This document shows positions 1 through 10,269 of a DNA stretch of 64,000 nucleotides, in pieces (positions within the stretch are counted from its first letter, which is position 1; each line of letters starts with the position of its first letter). The notes below the pieces were generated by a model. That model worked only from the letters and a program-made list of their open reading frames with translations, had not been told where the DNA came from and ran no database searches. A program made the position numbers and the translations under genes. This DNA comes from Vibrio maritimus (GTDB lineage: Bacteria > Pseudomonadota > Gammaproteobacteria > Enterobacterales > Vibrionaceae): positions 3,100,001 through 3,164,000 of the forward strand of contig NZ_CP090438.1 of assembly GCF_021441885.1 (NCBI RefSeq), read 5' to 3'.

Positions 1-2
1 GT

Positions 3-362
3 GCTGGCAAAACCGTGACGCTAGGTATCGTTCGCGACGGCAAAGAGAAGTCCTACGATGTGACATTATCAGAGGCAGCGAAAACCATCACCAAAGCCGA
101 CAAACTTCACGAAGGCTTAACGGGTGCAGAGTTTGCTAACACCGACAGCAGCGATCCAGTTGAAGGCGTCAAAGTGAAATCTGTCGAGGAAGGCTCAGCG
201 GCGGCTCAATATGAGTTGCAACAAGGTGACATTATCATCGGTGTTAACCGCGCTCGAGTGAAAAACGTGGGTGAACTGCGTAAGATCCTAGAGAAGAAAC
301 CTGGTGTACTTGCTCTAAACATACAGCGTGGTGACAGAACCATTTACCTCGTTGTACGTTAA
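3..362 (+). CDS. degQ: Periplasmic serine protease DegQ/DegP (HtrA family), 3' end only
   Basis: The gene enters from the left edge, so only the last ~119 residues are visible. These are the end of one PDZ domain (VTLGIVRDGKEK) followed by a complete second PDZ domain whose core reads GVKVKSVEEGSAAAQYELQQ, then GDIIIGVNRARV and a typical HtrA C terminus. HtrA proteases degrade or refold misfolded periplasmic proteins; the protease domain with the catalytic triad must lie upstream. The next gene is degS in the same orientation, the arrangement of E. coli degQ-degS, which favours degQ over degP. An intrinsic terminator follows at once. Confidence 0.9.
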   Translation, partial: AGKTVTLGIVRDGKEKSYDVTLSEAAKTITKADKLHEGLTGAEFANTDSSDPVEGVKVKSVEEGSAAAQYELQQGDIIIGVNRARVKNVGELRKILEKKPGVLALNIQRGDRTIYLVVR

Positions 363-393
363 CGACAAATAGACTGAGTTAATTTTGTGTCAT

Positions 394-423
394 AGAGCAG
401 CCGAATAGAGGCTGCTCTTTTAT
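394..423 (+). terminator. Intrinsic terminator after degQ
   Basis: A 9-bp perfect stem, AGAGCAGCC (394-402) with GGCTGCTCT (410-418), has a 7-nt loop and is followed by TTTTATTAT. It separates degQ from degS, so degS probably has its own promoter in the remaining 170 bp. Confidence 0.8.
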
Positions 424-594
424 TATCTGCAGCAGAAATGATATCCTTTGCACCACAGCTGTGCTTATCAGAACTTTTTCGGTTAGTATCAAAAAATTAT
501 CTCGTTTTGACTCTCAGATAATACTAAGTTAAGAAGGTAACCGTTTGCGAATTCCGACATAGCGGCTCAAATTCCGATTCAACTAGAGGGAACA

Positions 595-1659
595 ATGCTG
601 AACTTTCTCATCCGCTCTGTATCTATGGGTCTCATTACAGCGCTACTCGTGCTACTTGCGGTTCCTTCCCTCAGACAAAACATCATACCGAATAATCTCG
701 CTTCTCAACCTGAGTATGATACGACCGAACAGATCTCATTTAACCAAGCAGTCCGTAAAGCGGCCCCTGCCGTGGTCAATATCTACAGTCGTCAGTATAA
801 AGAAAGTGACCGCACAACGCTCGCGACTCAAGGCTTGGGTTCAGGGGTTATTGTTAGCGACAAAGGGTACATCATTACCAACTATCACGTTGTCGCTAAC
901 GCAGACCAAATCATCGTCGCGCTGCAAGATGGACGCGTGGCAGCGGCCCAGCTAGTTGGTAAAGACCAGCGTACCGATATCGCTGTGTTGCGAATAGAAG
1001 GTGGCAACCTGCCTGTTATCCCGCTAAACCCGAGTTACTCACCTAAGGTAGGCGATGTAGTTCTCGCGATTGGTAACCCCTACAACCTGGGGCAAACAAC
1101 CACATTTGGCATCATATCGGCAACAGGTCGCTCTTCGATTAGTGCAGGGGGCATTCAAGCCTTTATCCAGACTGATGCCGCGATCAACCAAGGCAACTCC
1201 GGTGGCGCTTTAGTTAATACACGTGGTGAACTGGTTGGCATCAATACCGCTTCATTCCAGCAAGCCACTGACCTTGAGACCTACGGCATTTCTTTCGCTA
1301 TTCCCTATCAGCTCGCAAGCAAGATTATGGAAAAGATCATAGCGGATGGACGTGTGATTCGTGGTTACATTGGGGTTGATGGGCAAGACATTAATTCTGT
1401 GACGGCTCGCCTGCTAGGAAACGAGCATATCGGTGGCATTATCGTACTAGGCCTAGACCCCGAAGGACCTGCAGCAAAAGCGGGTATTCAAGTTCAGGAT
1501 ATTATCTTGATGATTGATGGCAATAAGCTTAACGGACGTCAAGGTGTGCTCGATTTGGTTACCGATTTAAGACCGGGTACCACAGTAGAAGCCAAGCTGC
1601 TTCGTGATGGTAAAGAGATTACCTTACCGATCACGGTAGGCGAAGACAGCCGAGAATAA
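595..1659 (+). CDS. degS: Membrane-anchored site-1 protease DegS
   Basis: DegS (354 aa) senses misfolded outer-membrane porins in the periplasm and makes the first cut in the anti-sigma factor RseA, starting the sigma-E response. One N-terminal membrane anchor (about residues 8-27) is followed by a trypsin-like domain with the catalytic triad His98 (NYHVV), Asp128 (TDIAV) and Ser202 (NQGNSGGA), then a single PDZ domain (about 255-345). One PDZ and an uncleaved anchor distinguish DegS from DegP/DegQ. The start is ATG with a purine-rich AGAGGGAAC just upstream. Length matches E. coli DegS (355 aa). It converges on parC through a shared terminator. Confidence 0.95.
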   Translation: MLNFLIRSVSMGLITALLVLLAVPSLRQNIIPNNLASQPEYDTTEQISFNQAVRKAAPAVVNIYSRQYKESDRTTLATQGLGSGVIVSDKGYIITNYHVVANADQIIVALQDGRVAAAQLVGKDQRTDIAVLRIEGGNLPVIPLNPSYSPKVGDVVLAIGNPYNLGQTTTFGIISATGRSSISAGGIQAFIQTDAAINQGNSGGALVNTRGELVGINTASFQQATDLETYGISFAIPYQLASKIMEKIIADGRVIRGYIGVDGQDINSVTARLLGNEHIGGIIVLGLDPEGPAAKAGIQVQDIILMIDGNKLNGRQGVLDLVTDLRPGTTVEAKLLRDGKEITLPITVGEDSRE

Positions 1660-1683
1660 GCCGCGTATAAAGCTATAACCATA

Positions 1684-1714
1684 AAAAAACCTCCGACAAG
1701 TCGGAGGTTTTTTA
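1684..1714. terminator. Bidirectional terminator between degS and parC
   Basis: A perfect stem, AACCTCCGAC with GTCGGAGGTT and a 2-nt centre, is flanked by an A-run on the left and a T-run on the right. It can therefore end both degS (plus) and parC (minus) transcripts. Confidence 0.85.
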
Positions 1715-1727
1715 TTACCTACTGAAT

Positions 1728-4004
1728 TTATTCTTCAGTCGGCGTCTCTTGTGCGTCATTGCTTTCAACTTCGATACGAGTCACGCGCTGAAGACCCCTT
1801 GGTAGCAAGCCGCCACGACGACCGCGTTCGCCTCGGAAGTTGTCTAGGTCACTTGGTTTCAACCCTAACTTACGCTTACCGGCATACAAGGTGATTGATG
1901 TACCTTGAGGCAGCGCCATCAGATGCGAAACAAACTCTTCGCGCGCCTTAGCCTTCGCCGACGGAATATTGATGATCTTGTTACCCTTACCCTTACCAAG
2001 CTGAGGCAAGTCTTTAATCGGGAACAGCAGCATTCGACCTTGGTTAGTAATCGCCAGAATCTCATCGGACTCAAGATCGCCAACCATTGCAGGTGTCATT
2101 ACTTCCGCCGCTTGAGGCAACGTCACTAACGCTTTACCACTGCGGTTTTTTGACAGTAAGTCACTGCCTTTACAAACAAAACCGTAGCCCGCGTCTGAGC
2201 CGACCAACCAAAGCTGGCTCTCTTCACCCATCACGACCTGACGAATACTTGAGCCCGCATTAATGTTTAGTCGACCTGTAATTGGTTCACCTTGGCTACG
2301 TGCTGACGGTAGAGAGTGTGACTCGAGCGAGTAGCTTCGGCCATCGCTTCCGAGGAAGACCGCTGGCTGATTACTCTTACCTCGGGCTGAGGCAAGGTAC
2401 TTATCACCCGCTTTATAGTTGAGGCCACTCGCATCGACATCATGGCCTTTAGCGTGGCGAATCCAGCCTTTTTCAGACAACACAACTGTGATTGGCTCAC
2501 TCGGAACAAGATCACGCTCAGTCATTGCTTTCGCTTCTGCACGCTCAACGATTGGAGAGCGACGGTCATCACCGTATTTTTCAGCGTCCGCTTGAATTTC
2601 TTTCTTAAGTAGCGTGTTCATACGACGCTCAGAGCCAAGCAGCTTCTCTAGCTTCTCGCGCTCTTTCTCAAGCTCTTCCTGCTCACCACGGATCTTCATT
2701 TCTTCCAGCTTAGCCAGGTGACGAAGCTTGGTATCTAAGATCGCATCCGCTTGAATGTCCGTGATACCAAAGCGCGACATCAGCACCGCTTTTGGTTCAT
2801 CCTCAGTACGGATTATTTCAATCACTTCATCTAGGTTTAGGTAAGCAACCAACAAACCTTCCAGGATGTGCAGGCGAGCAAGGATCTTATCTAGACGATA
2901 CTGAAGACGCTTACGCACTGTCTCACGGCGGTACTCGATCCACTCCGTTAAGATCTGCAGCAGACCTTTCACTTGTGGGCGATTATCAAGACCGATCATA
3001 TTGAGGTTTACACGGAAGTTTTTCTCAAGATCCGTCGATGCGAACAAGTGGTTCATTAACTGATCACAATCGATACGGTTTGAGCGCGGTACCACGACGA
3101 TACGCGTCGGGTTCTCATGATCCGACTCATCACGAAGATCGTCCACCATTGGCAGTTTCTTCGCACGCATCTGGTTCGCGATTTGCTCCAGAAGCTTCGC
3201 GCCAGATACCTGATGCGGCAGCGCAGTAATGACAATCTCTGCACCTTCTTTATGCCAAACAGCACGCATCTTCACGCTACCACGACCCGTACGATAGATT
3301 TTCTCTAAATCGGCTTGCGGTGAGATGATTTCAGCTTCCGTTGGATAGTCAGGTCCTTTCACAAACTCCATGACCTCGGCAAGCTCAGATTTTGGCTTAT
3401 CGATAAGATGGATCGTTGCGTTGGCAATTTCACGAACGTTGTGCGGCGGAATATCTGTTGCCATACCAACGGCGATACCGGTGATGCCATTCAGCAAGAT
3501 ATGCGGCAATCGTGCAGGTAGGATCTTCGGCTCTTTCATGGTGCCGTCGAAGTTTGGCTGCCACTCGACCGTGCCTTGACCTAACTCACCTAACAGTACT
3601 TCAGCAAACTTAGACAGTTTTGCTTCGGTATAACGCATCGCAGCGAACGATTTCGGATCATCCGGCGCACCCCAGTTACCTTGACCATCCACCAGCGGAT
3701 AACGGTAAGAGAATGGCTGAGCCATTAATACCATGGCTTCATAACAGGCTGAGTCACCGTGTGGGTGATATTTACCTAGAACGTCACCAACCGTACGAGC
3801 TGATTTTTTGTATTTCGCCGATGCCGAGAGACCAAGCTCAGACATCGCATAGATAATGCGGCGCTGAACAGGCTTTAGACCATCGCCAATATAAGGCAAT
3901 GCACGATCCATAATCACGTACATTGAGTAATTCAGATAGGCGTCTTCAGTGAACTTTCGCAGAGGCAGCTGTTCTACGCCATCAAAAGACATTTCAGTCG
4001 ACAT
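1728..4004 (-). CDS. parC: DNA topoisomerase IV subunit A
   Basis: ParC (758 aa) is the DNA-cleaving subunit of topoisomerase IV, which unlinks daughter chromosomes. The N-terminal breakage-reunion domain contains the winged helix and the catalytic tyrosine Tyr125 ([10 protein letters not shown]), equivalent to E. coli Tyr120. The quinolone-resistance region reads HGDSACYE, so Ser85 and Glu89 (E. coli Ser80/Glu84) are the susceptible-type residues. A long coiled-coil segment (about 440-500) and a C-terminal beta-pinwheel (about 505-740) follow. It sits 2 bp after parE in the same direction, so the two are probably translated from one mRNA. Confidence 0.97.
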   Translation of the reverse strand: MSTEMSFDGVEQLPLRKFTEDAYLNYSMYVIMDRALPYIGDGLKPVQRRIIYAMSELGLSASAKYKKSARTVGDVLGKYHPHGDSACYEAMVLMAQPFSYRYPLVDGQGNWGAPDDPKSFAAMRYTEAKLSKFAEVLLGELGQGTVEWQPNFDGTMKEPKILPARLPHILLNGITGIAVGMATDIPPHNVREIANATIHLIDKPKSELAEVMEFVKGPDYPTEAEIISPQADLEKIYRTGRGSVKMRAVWHKEGAEIVITALPHQVSGAKLLEQIANQMRAKKLPMVDDLRDESDHENPTRIVVVPRSNRIDCDQLMNHLFASTDLEKNFRVNLNMIGLDNRPQVKGLLQILTEWIEYRRETVRKRLQYRLDKILARLHILEGLLVAYLNLDEVIEIIRTEDEPKAVLMSRFGITDIQADAILDTKLRHLAKLEEMKIRGEQEELEKEREKLEKLLGSERRMNTLLKKEIQADAEKYGDDRRSPIVERAEAKAMTERDLVPSEPITVVLSEKGWIRHAKGHDVDASGLNYKAGDKYLASARGKSNQPAVFLGSDGRSYSLESHSLPSARSQGEPITGRLNINAGSSIRQVVMGEESQLWLVGSDAGYGFVCKGSDLLSKNRSGKALVTLPQAAEVMTPAMVGDLESDEILAITNQGRMLLFPIKDLPQLGKGKGNKIINIPSAKAKAREEFVSHLMALPQGTSITLYAGKRKLGLKPSDLDNFRGERGRRGGLLPRGLQRVTRIEVESNDAQETPTEE

Positions 4005-4006
4005 TG

Positions 4007-5887
4007 TTATACCTCAGCCATGTCACCGTTGTTTTGTAGCCAGCTACGACGATCGTCCGCACGCTTTTTACCAAGCAGCATATCCATCATTTCATTGGTA
4101 GCTTCGTCATCATCAATGGTCAGTTGCACCAAACGGCGTGTATTCGGGTCCATCGTGGTTTCGCGCAGTTGAAGCGGGTTCATCTCACCTAGACCTTTGA
4201 ATCGCTGAACGTTGATCTTCGCTTTCTTCTTACTAAGGCGCTCTAAAATGCCATCCTTCTCGTCATCATCGAGGGCGTAAAACACCTCTTTACCACAGTC
4301 GATTCGATACAAAGGCGGCATTGCCACATAGACGTGACCAGCTGCAACCAGAGAGCGGAAGTGCTTAGTAAATAGGGCACAGAGTAGCGTGGCAATATGC
4401 AGACCATCCGAGTCCGCATCGGCAAGGATACAGACTTTACCGTAGCGAAGACCGTCAAGGTTTTCGGTATCAGGGTCGATGCCAAGCGCCACGGAGATAT
4501 CATGCACTTCTTGTGATGCGAGCACTTGGTCAGCCGAGACTTCCCAGGTATTAAGGATTTTACCGCGCAGTGGCATCACCGCTTGGAACTCACGATCACG
4601 TGCCTGTTTGGCACTACCACCCGCCGAGTCACCCTCCACGAAGAAGATTTCGGTGCGGTTAAGATCTTGCTGTGAACAATCGGTCAGCTTACCTGGCAGT
4701 GCAGGACCTGAAGCGACCTTCTTACGAACCACCTTTTTGCTGGCACGCATACGGCGGTGGGCATTAGCAATACAGACTTCAGCAAGCTGCTCTGCAAGTT
4801 GAGGTTTTTCGTTTAGCCACAGGCTGAACGCATCTTTAACCACACCAGAGACAAACGCTGCGCATTGGCGCGACGAGAGGCGCTCTTTGGTTTGACCCGC
4901 GAACTGCGGATCTTGCATCTTGATAGACAAGACATACGAGCAACGCTCAAAAACATCATCACCGGTAAGCTTAACGCCACGAGGCAGTAAGTTACGGAAC
5001 TCACAAAACTCACGCATCGCATCAAGCAAGCCCTGACGCAGACCATTTACGTGGGTACCACCCTGAGCAGTCGGGATCAAGTTTACGTAGCTTTCGGTGA
5101 TCATCTCACCACCTTCAGGCTGCCAAATGACCGCCCAAGTTGCCGCTTCGGTTTCCGCTGAGAATTCACCGGTAAACGGTGCTTCAGGCAGTACGGCATA
5201 ACCTTTGACGCCTTCCGCTAGATAGTCTTTTAGACCATCTTCGTAATACCACTTGTAGTCTTTACCGTTCACTTTGTCGCTGAAGGTGATTTCTAATCCA
5301 GGACAAAGAACCGCTTTCGCTCTGAGATTGTTAACCAGTCGAGTAACAGAGAAGTTAGCAGAATCGAAGTAGCTTGCATCTGGCCAGAAGTGAACACTGG
5401 TGCCGCGATTACGTCGACCACAAGTGCCAGTGACCGTCAGCTCTTGAACCTTATTACCGTTCTCGAACGCCATCTCATACACTTGCCCGTCACGACGTAC
5501 GGCAACTTCAACGCGCTTGGACAATGCGTTTACTACAGAGATACCAACACCGTGCAAACCGCCCGAGAATTGATAGTTCTTGTTCGAGAACTTACCACCA
5601 GCGTGCAACTTACAGAAAATCAGTTCAACACCCGAGATCTTTTCTTCAGGGTGAATATCGACGGGCATACCACGACCATCATCGATAACTTCTAACGATT
5701 GGTCGGCATGCAGAATGACTTGTACCTTAGAGGCATGTCCGGCTAGCGCTTCATCGACACTGTTATCGATAACTTCTTGGCCCAAATGGTTTGGGCGCGC
5801 TGTATCCGTATACATCCCTGGTCGGCGACGTACTGGCTCAAGACCATTGAGAACCTCAATGGCTCCAGCATTATATTGTTCTGTCAT
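4007..5887 (-). CDS. parE: DNA topoisomerase IV subunit B
   Basis: ParE (626 aa) is the ATPase subunit of topoisomerase IV and pairs with ParC encoded immediately downstream. It shows a GHKL ATP-binding domain ([23 protein letters not shown] within the first ~115 residues), a transducer domain, and a TOPRIM domain with [11 protein letters not shown] and DADSDGLH for magnesium binding. At ~630 residues it has the short C terminus of ParE and lacks the insertion of E. coli GyrB. A gap of 222 bp separates it from yqiA upstream, so it may have its own promoter as well as readthrough. Confidence 0.97.
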   Translation of the reverse strand: MTEQYNAGAIEVLNGLEPVRRRPGMYTDTARPNHLGQEVIDNSVDEALAGHASKVQVILHADQSLEVIDDGRGMPVDIHPEEKISGVELIFCKLHAGGKFSNKNYQFSGGLHGVGISVVNALSKRVEVAVRRDGQVYEMAFENGNKVQELTVTGTCGRRNRGTSVHFWPDASYFDSANFSVTRLVNNLRAKAVLCPGLEITFSDKVNGKDYKWYYEDGLKDYLAEGVKGYAVLPEAPFTGEFSAETEAATWAVIWQPEGGEMITESYVNLIPTAQGGTHVNGLRQGLLDAMREFCEFRNLLPRGVKLTGDDVFERCSYVLSIKMQDPQFAGQTKERLSSRQCAAFVSGVVKDAFSLWLNEKPQLAEQLAEVCIANAHRRMRASKKVVRKKVASGPALPGKLTDCSQQDLNRTEIFFVEGDSAGGSAKQARDREFQAVMPLRGKILNTWEVSADQVLASQEVHDISVALGIDPDTENLDGLRYGKVCILADADSDGLHIATLLCALFTKHFRSLVAAGHVYVAMPPLYRIDCGKEVFYALDDDEKDGILERLSKKKAKINVQRFKGLGEMNPLQLRETTMDPNTRRLVQLTIDDDEATNEMMDMLLGKKRADDRRSWLQNNGDMAEV

Positions 5888-6109
5888 AATACGGAAATTT
5901 TACTCAAAATAATGATTGATACTTAGCAGCAAAAATAGTGTGCGATGGAAGATCGCAGTTCGCTCGGTGAATTGATACACAGTTCCGAGACTTACGCGCA
6001 AGTACAGACGTATCATAGTCTGGCTCAACGCCAGTGTTGTCAAGTTTCACGCAGAAGTTGGGGGGAAAATTATGACTGTCTCCTCAAGCGGAGACGAAAA
6101 AAGCATCGC
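5888..6109. other. parE-yqiA intergenic region
   Basis: This 222-bp gap holds no convincing gene. A small hairpin, GTCTCC/GGAGAC (6078-6083 and 6090-6095), lies just after the yqiA stop, but no T-run follows it on the transcribed strand, so I do not call it a terminator. The remaining sequence is the probable parE promoter region, with no box I would defend. Confidence 0.4.
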
Positions 6110-6697
6110 TTACAGGGATAAGAAGCAGATTATCTGTTCAGGGAATCGCTCGAAGCCCACAAAGCTATGATCGCCATTTTCTTCAACAGTTTGCTTACTT
6201 TCACGATACTTACTCACCGCCTGGCGATAATCTAGCACCTCGTCACCCTCTTGCTGCAGTAGCCAAAAATCCTGTGGCGAAGTTAGCTCATTCACCTCTA
6301 GCGCTTTGAGTTCATCAATATGCTTGGCTTCTAGAAAGTAACGTTCATGTGTATAGGGGTTCTGCTGCTCACCAAGGTAATCCAACAACAGTTCATAAGG
6401 CTTTACGGCTGGGTTAATCAACACCGCTTTAAACCCATATAGATTATTTAGCCAAGTCGAAAGGTAGCCACCTAAAGAGCTGCCCACAAGCGCAATTTGG
6501 AACTCGCTTTGATACGTTTCGATCAGTTGCTGCAGATACTCCGCCGCTTGCTGGGGAAAGCATGGCATTTGCGGCACCACTACTTTAATGTCTGGTCGAT
6601 GTTCGCGGCAATAGTCCATCATGACTTGCGCCTTGAATGACTGTGGCGAGCTGTTAAAACCATGAATATAAAGTAGTAGTGGCTTTTTGGTACTCAT
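6110..6697 (-). CDS. yqiA: YqiA-type alpha/beta-hydrolase (esterase)
   Basis: A 195-aa cytoplasmic alpha/beta hydrolase. The oxyanion-hole strand YIHGFNSSP is near the N terminus and the nucleophile elbow is GSSLGG, with Ser74 as the likely nucleophile; a late GDHSF supplies the probable catalytic His. E. coli YqiA hydrolyses short acyl esters in vitro, but its physiological substrate is unknown. The start codon shares one base with the cpdA stop region, indicating translational coupling. The order nudF-DUF1249-cpdA-yqiA-parE is the same as in E. coli. Confidence 0.9.
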   Translation of the reverse strand: MSTKKPLLLYIHGFNSSPQSFKAQVMMDYCREHRPDIKVVVPQMPCFPQQAAEYLQQLIETYQSEFQIALVGSSLGGYLSTWLNNLYGFKAVLINPAVKPYELLLDYLGEQQNPYTHERYFLEAKHIDELKALEVNELTSPQDFWLLQQEGDEVLDYRQAVSKYRESKQTVEENGDHSFVGFERFPEQIICFLSL

Positions 6698-7521
6698 TAG
6701 TAGCCTTCCGCATTAAAATCAGGACGGAATGAACCATGTGGTAAGCGTTTGACCTCTGTATTCACCGTACCATCTGAGCAAAGCTCGAGTTCACGCCAAC
6801 CTGGTGCACGGGTATCAAGCGCAAACTCATTCGAGTTAGGTTTAAACTGCACACAGGTCGAAGGGGTTGCAAGCACTCGAACGCCCTCGCGAATCACATC
6901 CATTTCCTGATGGATGTGACCACACAATACAGCACGCACATTGTCATGCTTATCCACTACCTGCCAAAACTCGTGCGCATCTTTCAAAGAGTGCTGATCG
7001 AGCCACGCACTGTTTACTAACAGCGGATGATGATGCAGTAGGACCAAGGTGTGTCGGTTGGCATGCTCTGTTAGCTTACGCTCCAAGAAATCCAACTGAC
7101 TGTCACTAAGTCGACCATGTGGGACACCGACTACTTGAGAGTCCAACAATAAAACCTGCCAATGCTCTCCTAAAAGCGCATGAGTGACATCCTGAATGAG
7201 CGGTGTGCTTACTACACTGTTCATACACGGTTTGTAATCATGGTTGCCTGGTAGCCAATAGCAAGGCAATCCCAAAGGCTCTATACCCGCGACAAACTTT
7301 TGGTATGACGCTTCGGTATGGTCTTGAGAAATATCACCGGTGGCGAGCAGCGCTTCAAACTGAGTTCCTTGTTGAATCACCTCGGCCACAACGGCATGAA
7401 AACTGTCTTGGGTATTAACACTCAGCAAGCAACCATCATGAGGCGCAAACAGATGCGTGTCCGTTAATTGCAGCAACCTAACGCTACTTAACTGAGATTC
7501 ATCACTGGGTGTTGTCTTCAA
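6697..7521 (-). CDS. cpdA: 3',5'-cyclic AMP phosphodiesterase
   Basis: CpdA (274 aa) hydrolyses cAMP to AMP and so tunes CRP activity. The calcineurin-like metallophosphatase signature is complete in order: DTHLF (Asp21, His23), GDISQD, GNHD, a HHHP motif and GHIHQE, which together bind the two metal ions. Length matches E. coli CpdA (275 aa). It overlaps yqiA and lies 31 bp after the DUF1249 gene in an apparent nudF-led operon divergent from tolC. Confidence 0.95.
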   Translation of the reverse strand: MKTTPSDESQLSSVRLLQLTDTHLFAPHDGCLLSVNTQDSFHAVVAEVIQQGTQFEALLATGDISQDHTEASYQKFVAGIEPLGLPCYWLPGNHDYKPCMNSVVSTPLIQDVTHALLGEHWQVLLLDSQVVGVPHGRLSDSQLDFLERKLTEHANRHTLVLLHHHPLLVNSAWLDQHSLKDAHEFWQVVDKHDNVRAVLCGHIHQEMDVIREGVRVLATPSTCVQFKPNSNEFALDTRAPGWRELELCSDGTVNTEVKRLPHGSFRPDFNAEGY

Positions 7522-7552
7522 AATATTAAAAACCTGAACTTATAATTCTTCG

Positions 7553-7999
7553 TTAGCTACGATACATAATCGGAGCTCGACTAATGCCATTTTTTAAGCA
7601 AAACGTCAGCCAATCACTCAAAAACTGATTAAACTGAAACTTTTCATCCTTCTGATGCATTTTTGCATTGGGATAATCGTATCGTGCTTGAACTCGAGAA
7701 GCGTTTTCGCAATCACAGACTTCTGCAACCTTCGCATCGTGATAAAGCCTCACGGTCATTTTAGGCAAAGGAAAAACAGGAAGCTCATCATCTTGGAAAA
7801 TTTCAACCAATGTTGTGTACTTCGTCACTTCTCTCACCTCTAACTGATAGGTGAGCGATCCCGCTTGATAACAGCGCACATCCCCGACTTCTGGAGCGGT
7901 TGGAATTAGACGATTCAGCTTTGCATAGTTCGTCTCATATATGCGCATTAGCTCTGCTAGATCAACATGATACGAATTAGTATCGACAACACGAGCCAT
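7553..7999 (-). CDS. yqiB: DUF1249 protein, YqiB family
   Basis: A 148-aa soluble protein of the DUF1249/YqiB family, with no assigned function. Visible features are an N-terminal helix region (LAELMRIYETNYAKLNRLIP), a central beta-rich region containing LTYQLEVREVTKYTTLVEI, a Cys-Asp-Cys motif (VCDCENA) and a C-terminal FLSDWLTFCLKNG. It lies 12 bp after nudF and before cpdA, a fixed position across enterobacteria and vibrios. The linkage suggests a housekeeping role tied to nucleotide metabolism, which is inference only. Confidence 0.85.
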   Translation of the reverse strand: MARVVDTNSYHVDLAELMRIYETNYAKLNRLIPTAPEVGDVRCYQAGSLTYQLEVREVTKYTTLVEIFQDDELPVFPLPKMTVRLYHDAKVAEVCDCENASRVQARYDYPNAKMHQKDEKFQFNQFLSDWLTFCLKNGISRAPIMYRS

Positions 8000-8011
8000 A
8001 AAAAATTCCCT

Positions 8012-8647
8012 CTACCATTGCTGTTTTAGCTTTTGATAGTTTAGTTGTAACCATTGTAGAGCGATGATGGACGCACCGTTTTCAATCTCGCCGCTCTCTA
8101 TCATTTGATAGGCTTGCTCTCGAGATACGACACTGACACGAATATCTTCCCCCTCACTCTCTAAACCATGGACGCCAGACGCTTGAGTCGCATCAACCTG
8201 GCCGACGAAAACCGAAATTCTCTCATTGCACCCACCCGAAGAAGGGTAGTATCGCGTGATCGGCACGAGATTCTTTACATCGACACCCGCCTCTTCGACC
8301 GCTTCTCGACAAACGAGCTCTTCAATACTCTCTTTCTTATCGACAATACCGGCAACAATTTCCATCTGCCATGGGCTTTCATGTTCTAGAGCCCCAACCC
8401 GAATCTGTTCGATTAGGACCACTTGGTCACGAACGGGGTCGTAAGGGAGCATTGCTGCGGCTTCACCGCGAACAAACATTTCTCTGTCAATCACTGAACT
8501 CCAGCCGCCTTCAAAACGTTTATGCTTGAAGCGAAACTGCACCATTTCAAAAAAGCCTTTAAAAACGGTCTCTTTTGACACAATGTCGACATCATCGGGC
8601 GTATACTTATCACCAGACTGTAGTGCGTTTCTCATAGCGGACCTCAA
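8012..8647 (-). CDS. nudF: ADP-ribose pyrophosphatase (Nudix hydrolase)
   Basis: NudF (211 aa) cleaves ADP-ribose to AMP and ribose-5-phosphate. The Nudix box is visible as a Gly (GIVDKKES) followed by REAVEEAGV, giving the metal-binding glutamates of the GX5EX7REUXEEXGU pattern. The N-terminal beta-strand region (FKGFFEMVQFRFKH) and length fit the NudF/YffH type. It is the first gene of a minus-strand operon with the DUF1249 gene, cpdA and yqiA, and is divergent from tolC across 224 bp. Confidence 0.93.
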   Translation of the reverse strand: MRSAMRNALQSGDKYTPDDVDIVSKETVFKGFFEMVQFRFKHKRFEGGWSSVIDREMFVRGEAAAMLPYDPVRDQVVLIEQIRVGALEHESPWQMEIVAGIVDKKESIEELVCREAVEEAGVDVKNLVPITRYYPSSGGCNERISVFVGQVDATQASGVHGLESEGEDIRVSVVSREQAYQMIESGEIENGASIIALQWLQLNYQKLKQQW

Positions 8648-8871
8648 GTTACAGTGAATCTTATAGTTTACTCAAGGAATACAACGACTACCAAGGACGC
8701 GGTTCAATTTTTTACGTAAAAATTCAAAATAAATTTGATTCTGGTTAATTATTTGTCTCAATTTTTGGTGAGGATGCGTAAAAAAGTGCAAAGTTTCGAG
8801 TGAATTACGGTCATTTTAAGTTAAACTGTGAATCATACCTTTATTAGTATTACTAGGCAGGATTAGGACAA

Positions 8872-10191
8872 ATGAAAAAACTGCTTCCACTCTTTATTAC
8901 AGCTGCATTAGGAAGCGTAAGTGCAGCAACATGGGCCGACTCCCTAACAGAGATCTACGATCAAGCTAAACAAAACGATCCTCAGTTGCTTCGTGCAGCC
9001 GCTCAGCGTGATCGTGCATTTGAAGCGATCAATTCTGCTCGTGCAACACTATTACCACAGATCAACCTTACTGCAGGTCTTGATTTCACTGCATCAGACT
9101 TTGATCCTCAAGATAGTACCAACCTAACTGCCGGTGTGGGCTTTTCTCAAGAGCTATACAACCGTGCCAGCTGGATCACTTTGGACACTGCAGAAAAAAC
9201 AGCGCGTCAAGCAGACTCGCAATATGCAGCAGCTCAACAAGACCTAATCCTTCGTACAGCGCAAGCGTACTTTGAAGTGCTGCGTTCAAAAGACAACCTA
9301 GAATCTGTTCGTGCTAACAAAGCAGCGGTTGCTCGTCAGCTAGAGCAGACTAAGCAGCGTTTTGAGGTTGGTCTATCGGCGATTACCGACGTACACGATG
9401 CTCAAGCTCAGTATGACCGAGTGTTGGCAGATGAAGTTGTGGCAGAAAACAACCTGTTAAACCAATACGAAGCACTGCGTGAGATCACCGGCCAAGAACA
9501 CACGAACATTGATATTCTTGATACTGACCGCTTCTCAGCAGCGCGCCCAGAGCAAAGTGTGACTTTCTTCCTAGAGGAAGCGCAGTCGAAAAACTTAGAT
9601 CTACTATCGGCACGTATCGGACAAGATATTGCTAAAGACAACATTACATTAGCAAGCTCTGGTCACCTACCGACGCTAACACTAGACGGTGGTTATGGAT
9701 ACGATAGCGAGCGTAACAGTAACAACAGCCGTTATGGCGGTCCATCAGAGAATATCAATGCATTCAATGCTGGTATCAACCTGTCTGTGCCTCTATACAC
9801 TGGTGGTAACATTACTTCGCAAACCAAACAGGCAGAGTTCGCTTACGTTGAAGCAAGTGAGCAGCTAGAGCAAACTTACCGCTCTGTGGTTCGTAACGTT
9901 CGTGCGAATAACAACAACATCAACTCATCAATCGGCGCAATTCGCGCGTTTGAGCAAACCGTTATCTCTGCTGAATCAGCACTAGAGGCAACCAAAGCAG
10001 GTTTTGATGTAGGTACGCGTACTATCGTTGACGTACTAGAAGCGACACAGGCGCTTTACGATGCAGAAAGTAACTTGTCTGATGCTCGCTACGATTACAT
10101 TGTCAGCGTACTTAACCTACGCCAATCAGTAGGTACTCTATCTGAGCAAGATATCGTAGACATCAATGCGGGTCTTAAGAAAGACAACTAA
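8872..10191 (+). CDS. tolC: Outer-membrane efflux channel TolC
   Basis: TolC (439 aa) is the trimeric outer-membrane duct used by RND and MFS tripartite pumps and type I secretion. A signal peptide with an Ala-rich end (about 1-22, cleavage near TWA-DS) precedes two repeats of the outer-membrane efflux protein family (roughly 25-220 and 230-425), each giving long helices of the periplasmic tunnel; the second repeat carries the conserved LEATQALYDAESN segment. The start is ATG preceded by AGGATTAGGACAA. It is the expected divergent neighbour of nudF. A terminator follows. Confidence 0.95.
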   Translation: MKKLLPLFITAALGSVSAATWADSLTEIYDQAKQNDPQLLRAAAQRDRAFEAINSARATLLPQINLTAGLDFTASDFDPQDSTNLTAGVGFSQELYNRASWITLDTAEKTARQADSQYAAAQQDLILRTAQAYFEVLRSKDNLESVRANKAAVARQLEQTKQRFEVGLSAITDVHDAQAQYDRVLADEVVAENNLLNQYEALREITGQEHTNIDILDTDRFSAARPEQSVTFFLEEAQSKNLDLLSARIGQDIAKDNITLASSGHLPTLTLDGGYGYDSERNSNNSRYGGPSENINAFNAGINLSVPLYTGGNITSQTKQAEFAYVEASEQLEQTYRSVVRNVRANNNNINSSIGAIRAFEQTVISAESALEATKAGFDVGTRTIVDVLEATQALYDAESNLSDARYDYIVSVLNLRQSVGTLSEQDIVDINAGLKKDN

Positions 10192-10206
10192 TTGATACGA
10201 TTGAAT

Positions 10207-10236
10207 TAAAAAGGGACGCTATCGCGTCCCTTTTTG
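10207..10236. terminator. Bidirectional terminator between tolC and hldE
   Basis: The stem GGGACGC (10213-10219) pairs with GCGTCCC (10224-10230) around a 4-nt loop, with an A-run on the left and TTTTT on the right. It serves the converging tolC and hldE transcripts. Confidence 0.85.
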
Positions 10237-10269
10237 TTATCCGTGTCACTGGTAGTCAGTAAGAGGCGC

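Noticed and set aside
6078..6095. Terminator after yqiA
   Set aside because: The GTCTCC/GGAGAC stem has only six pairs and lacks a T-run on the transcribed strand.
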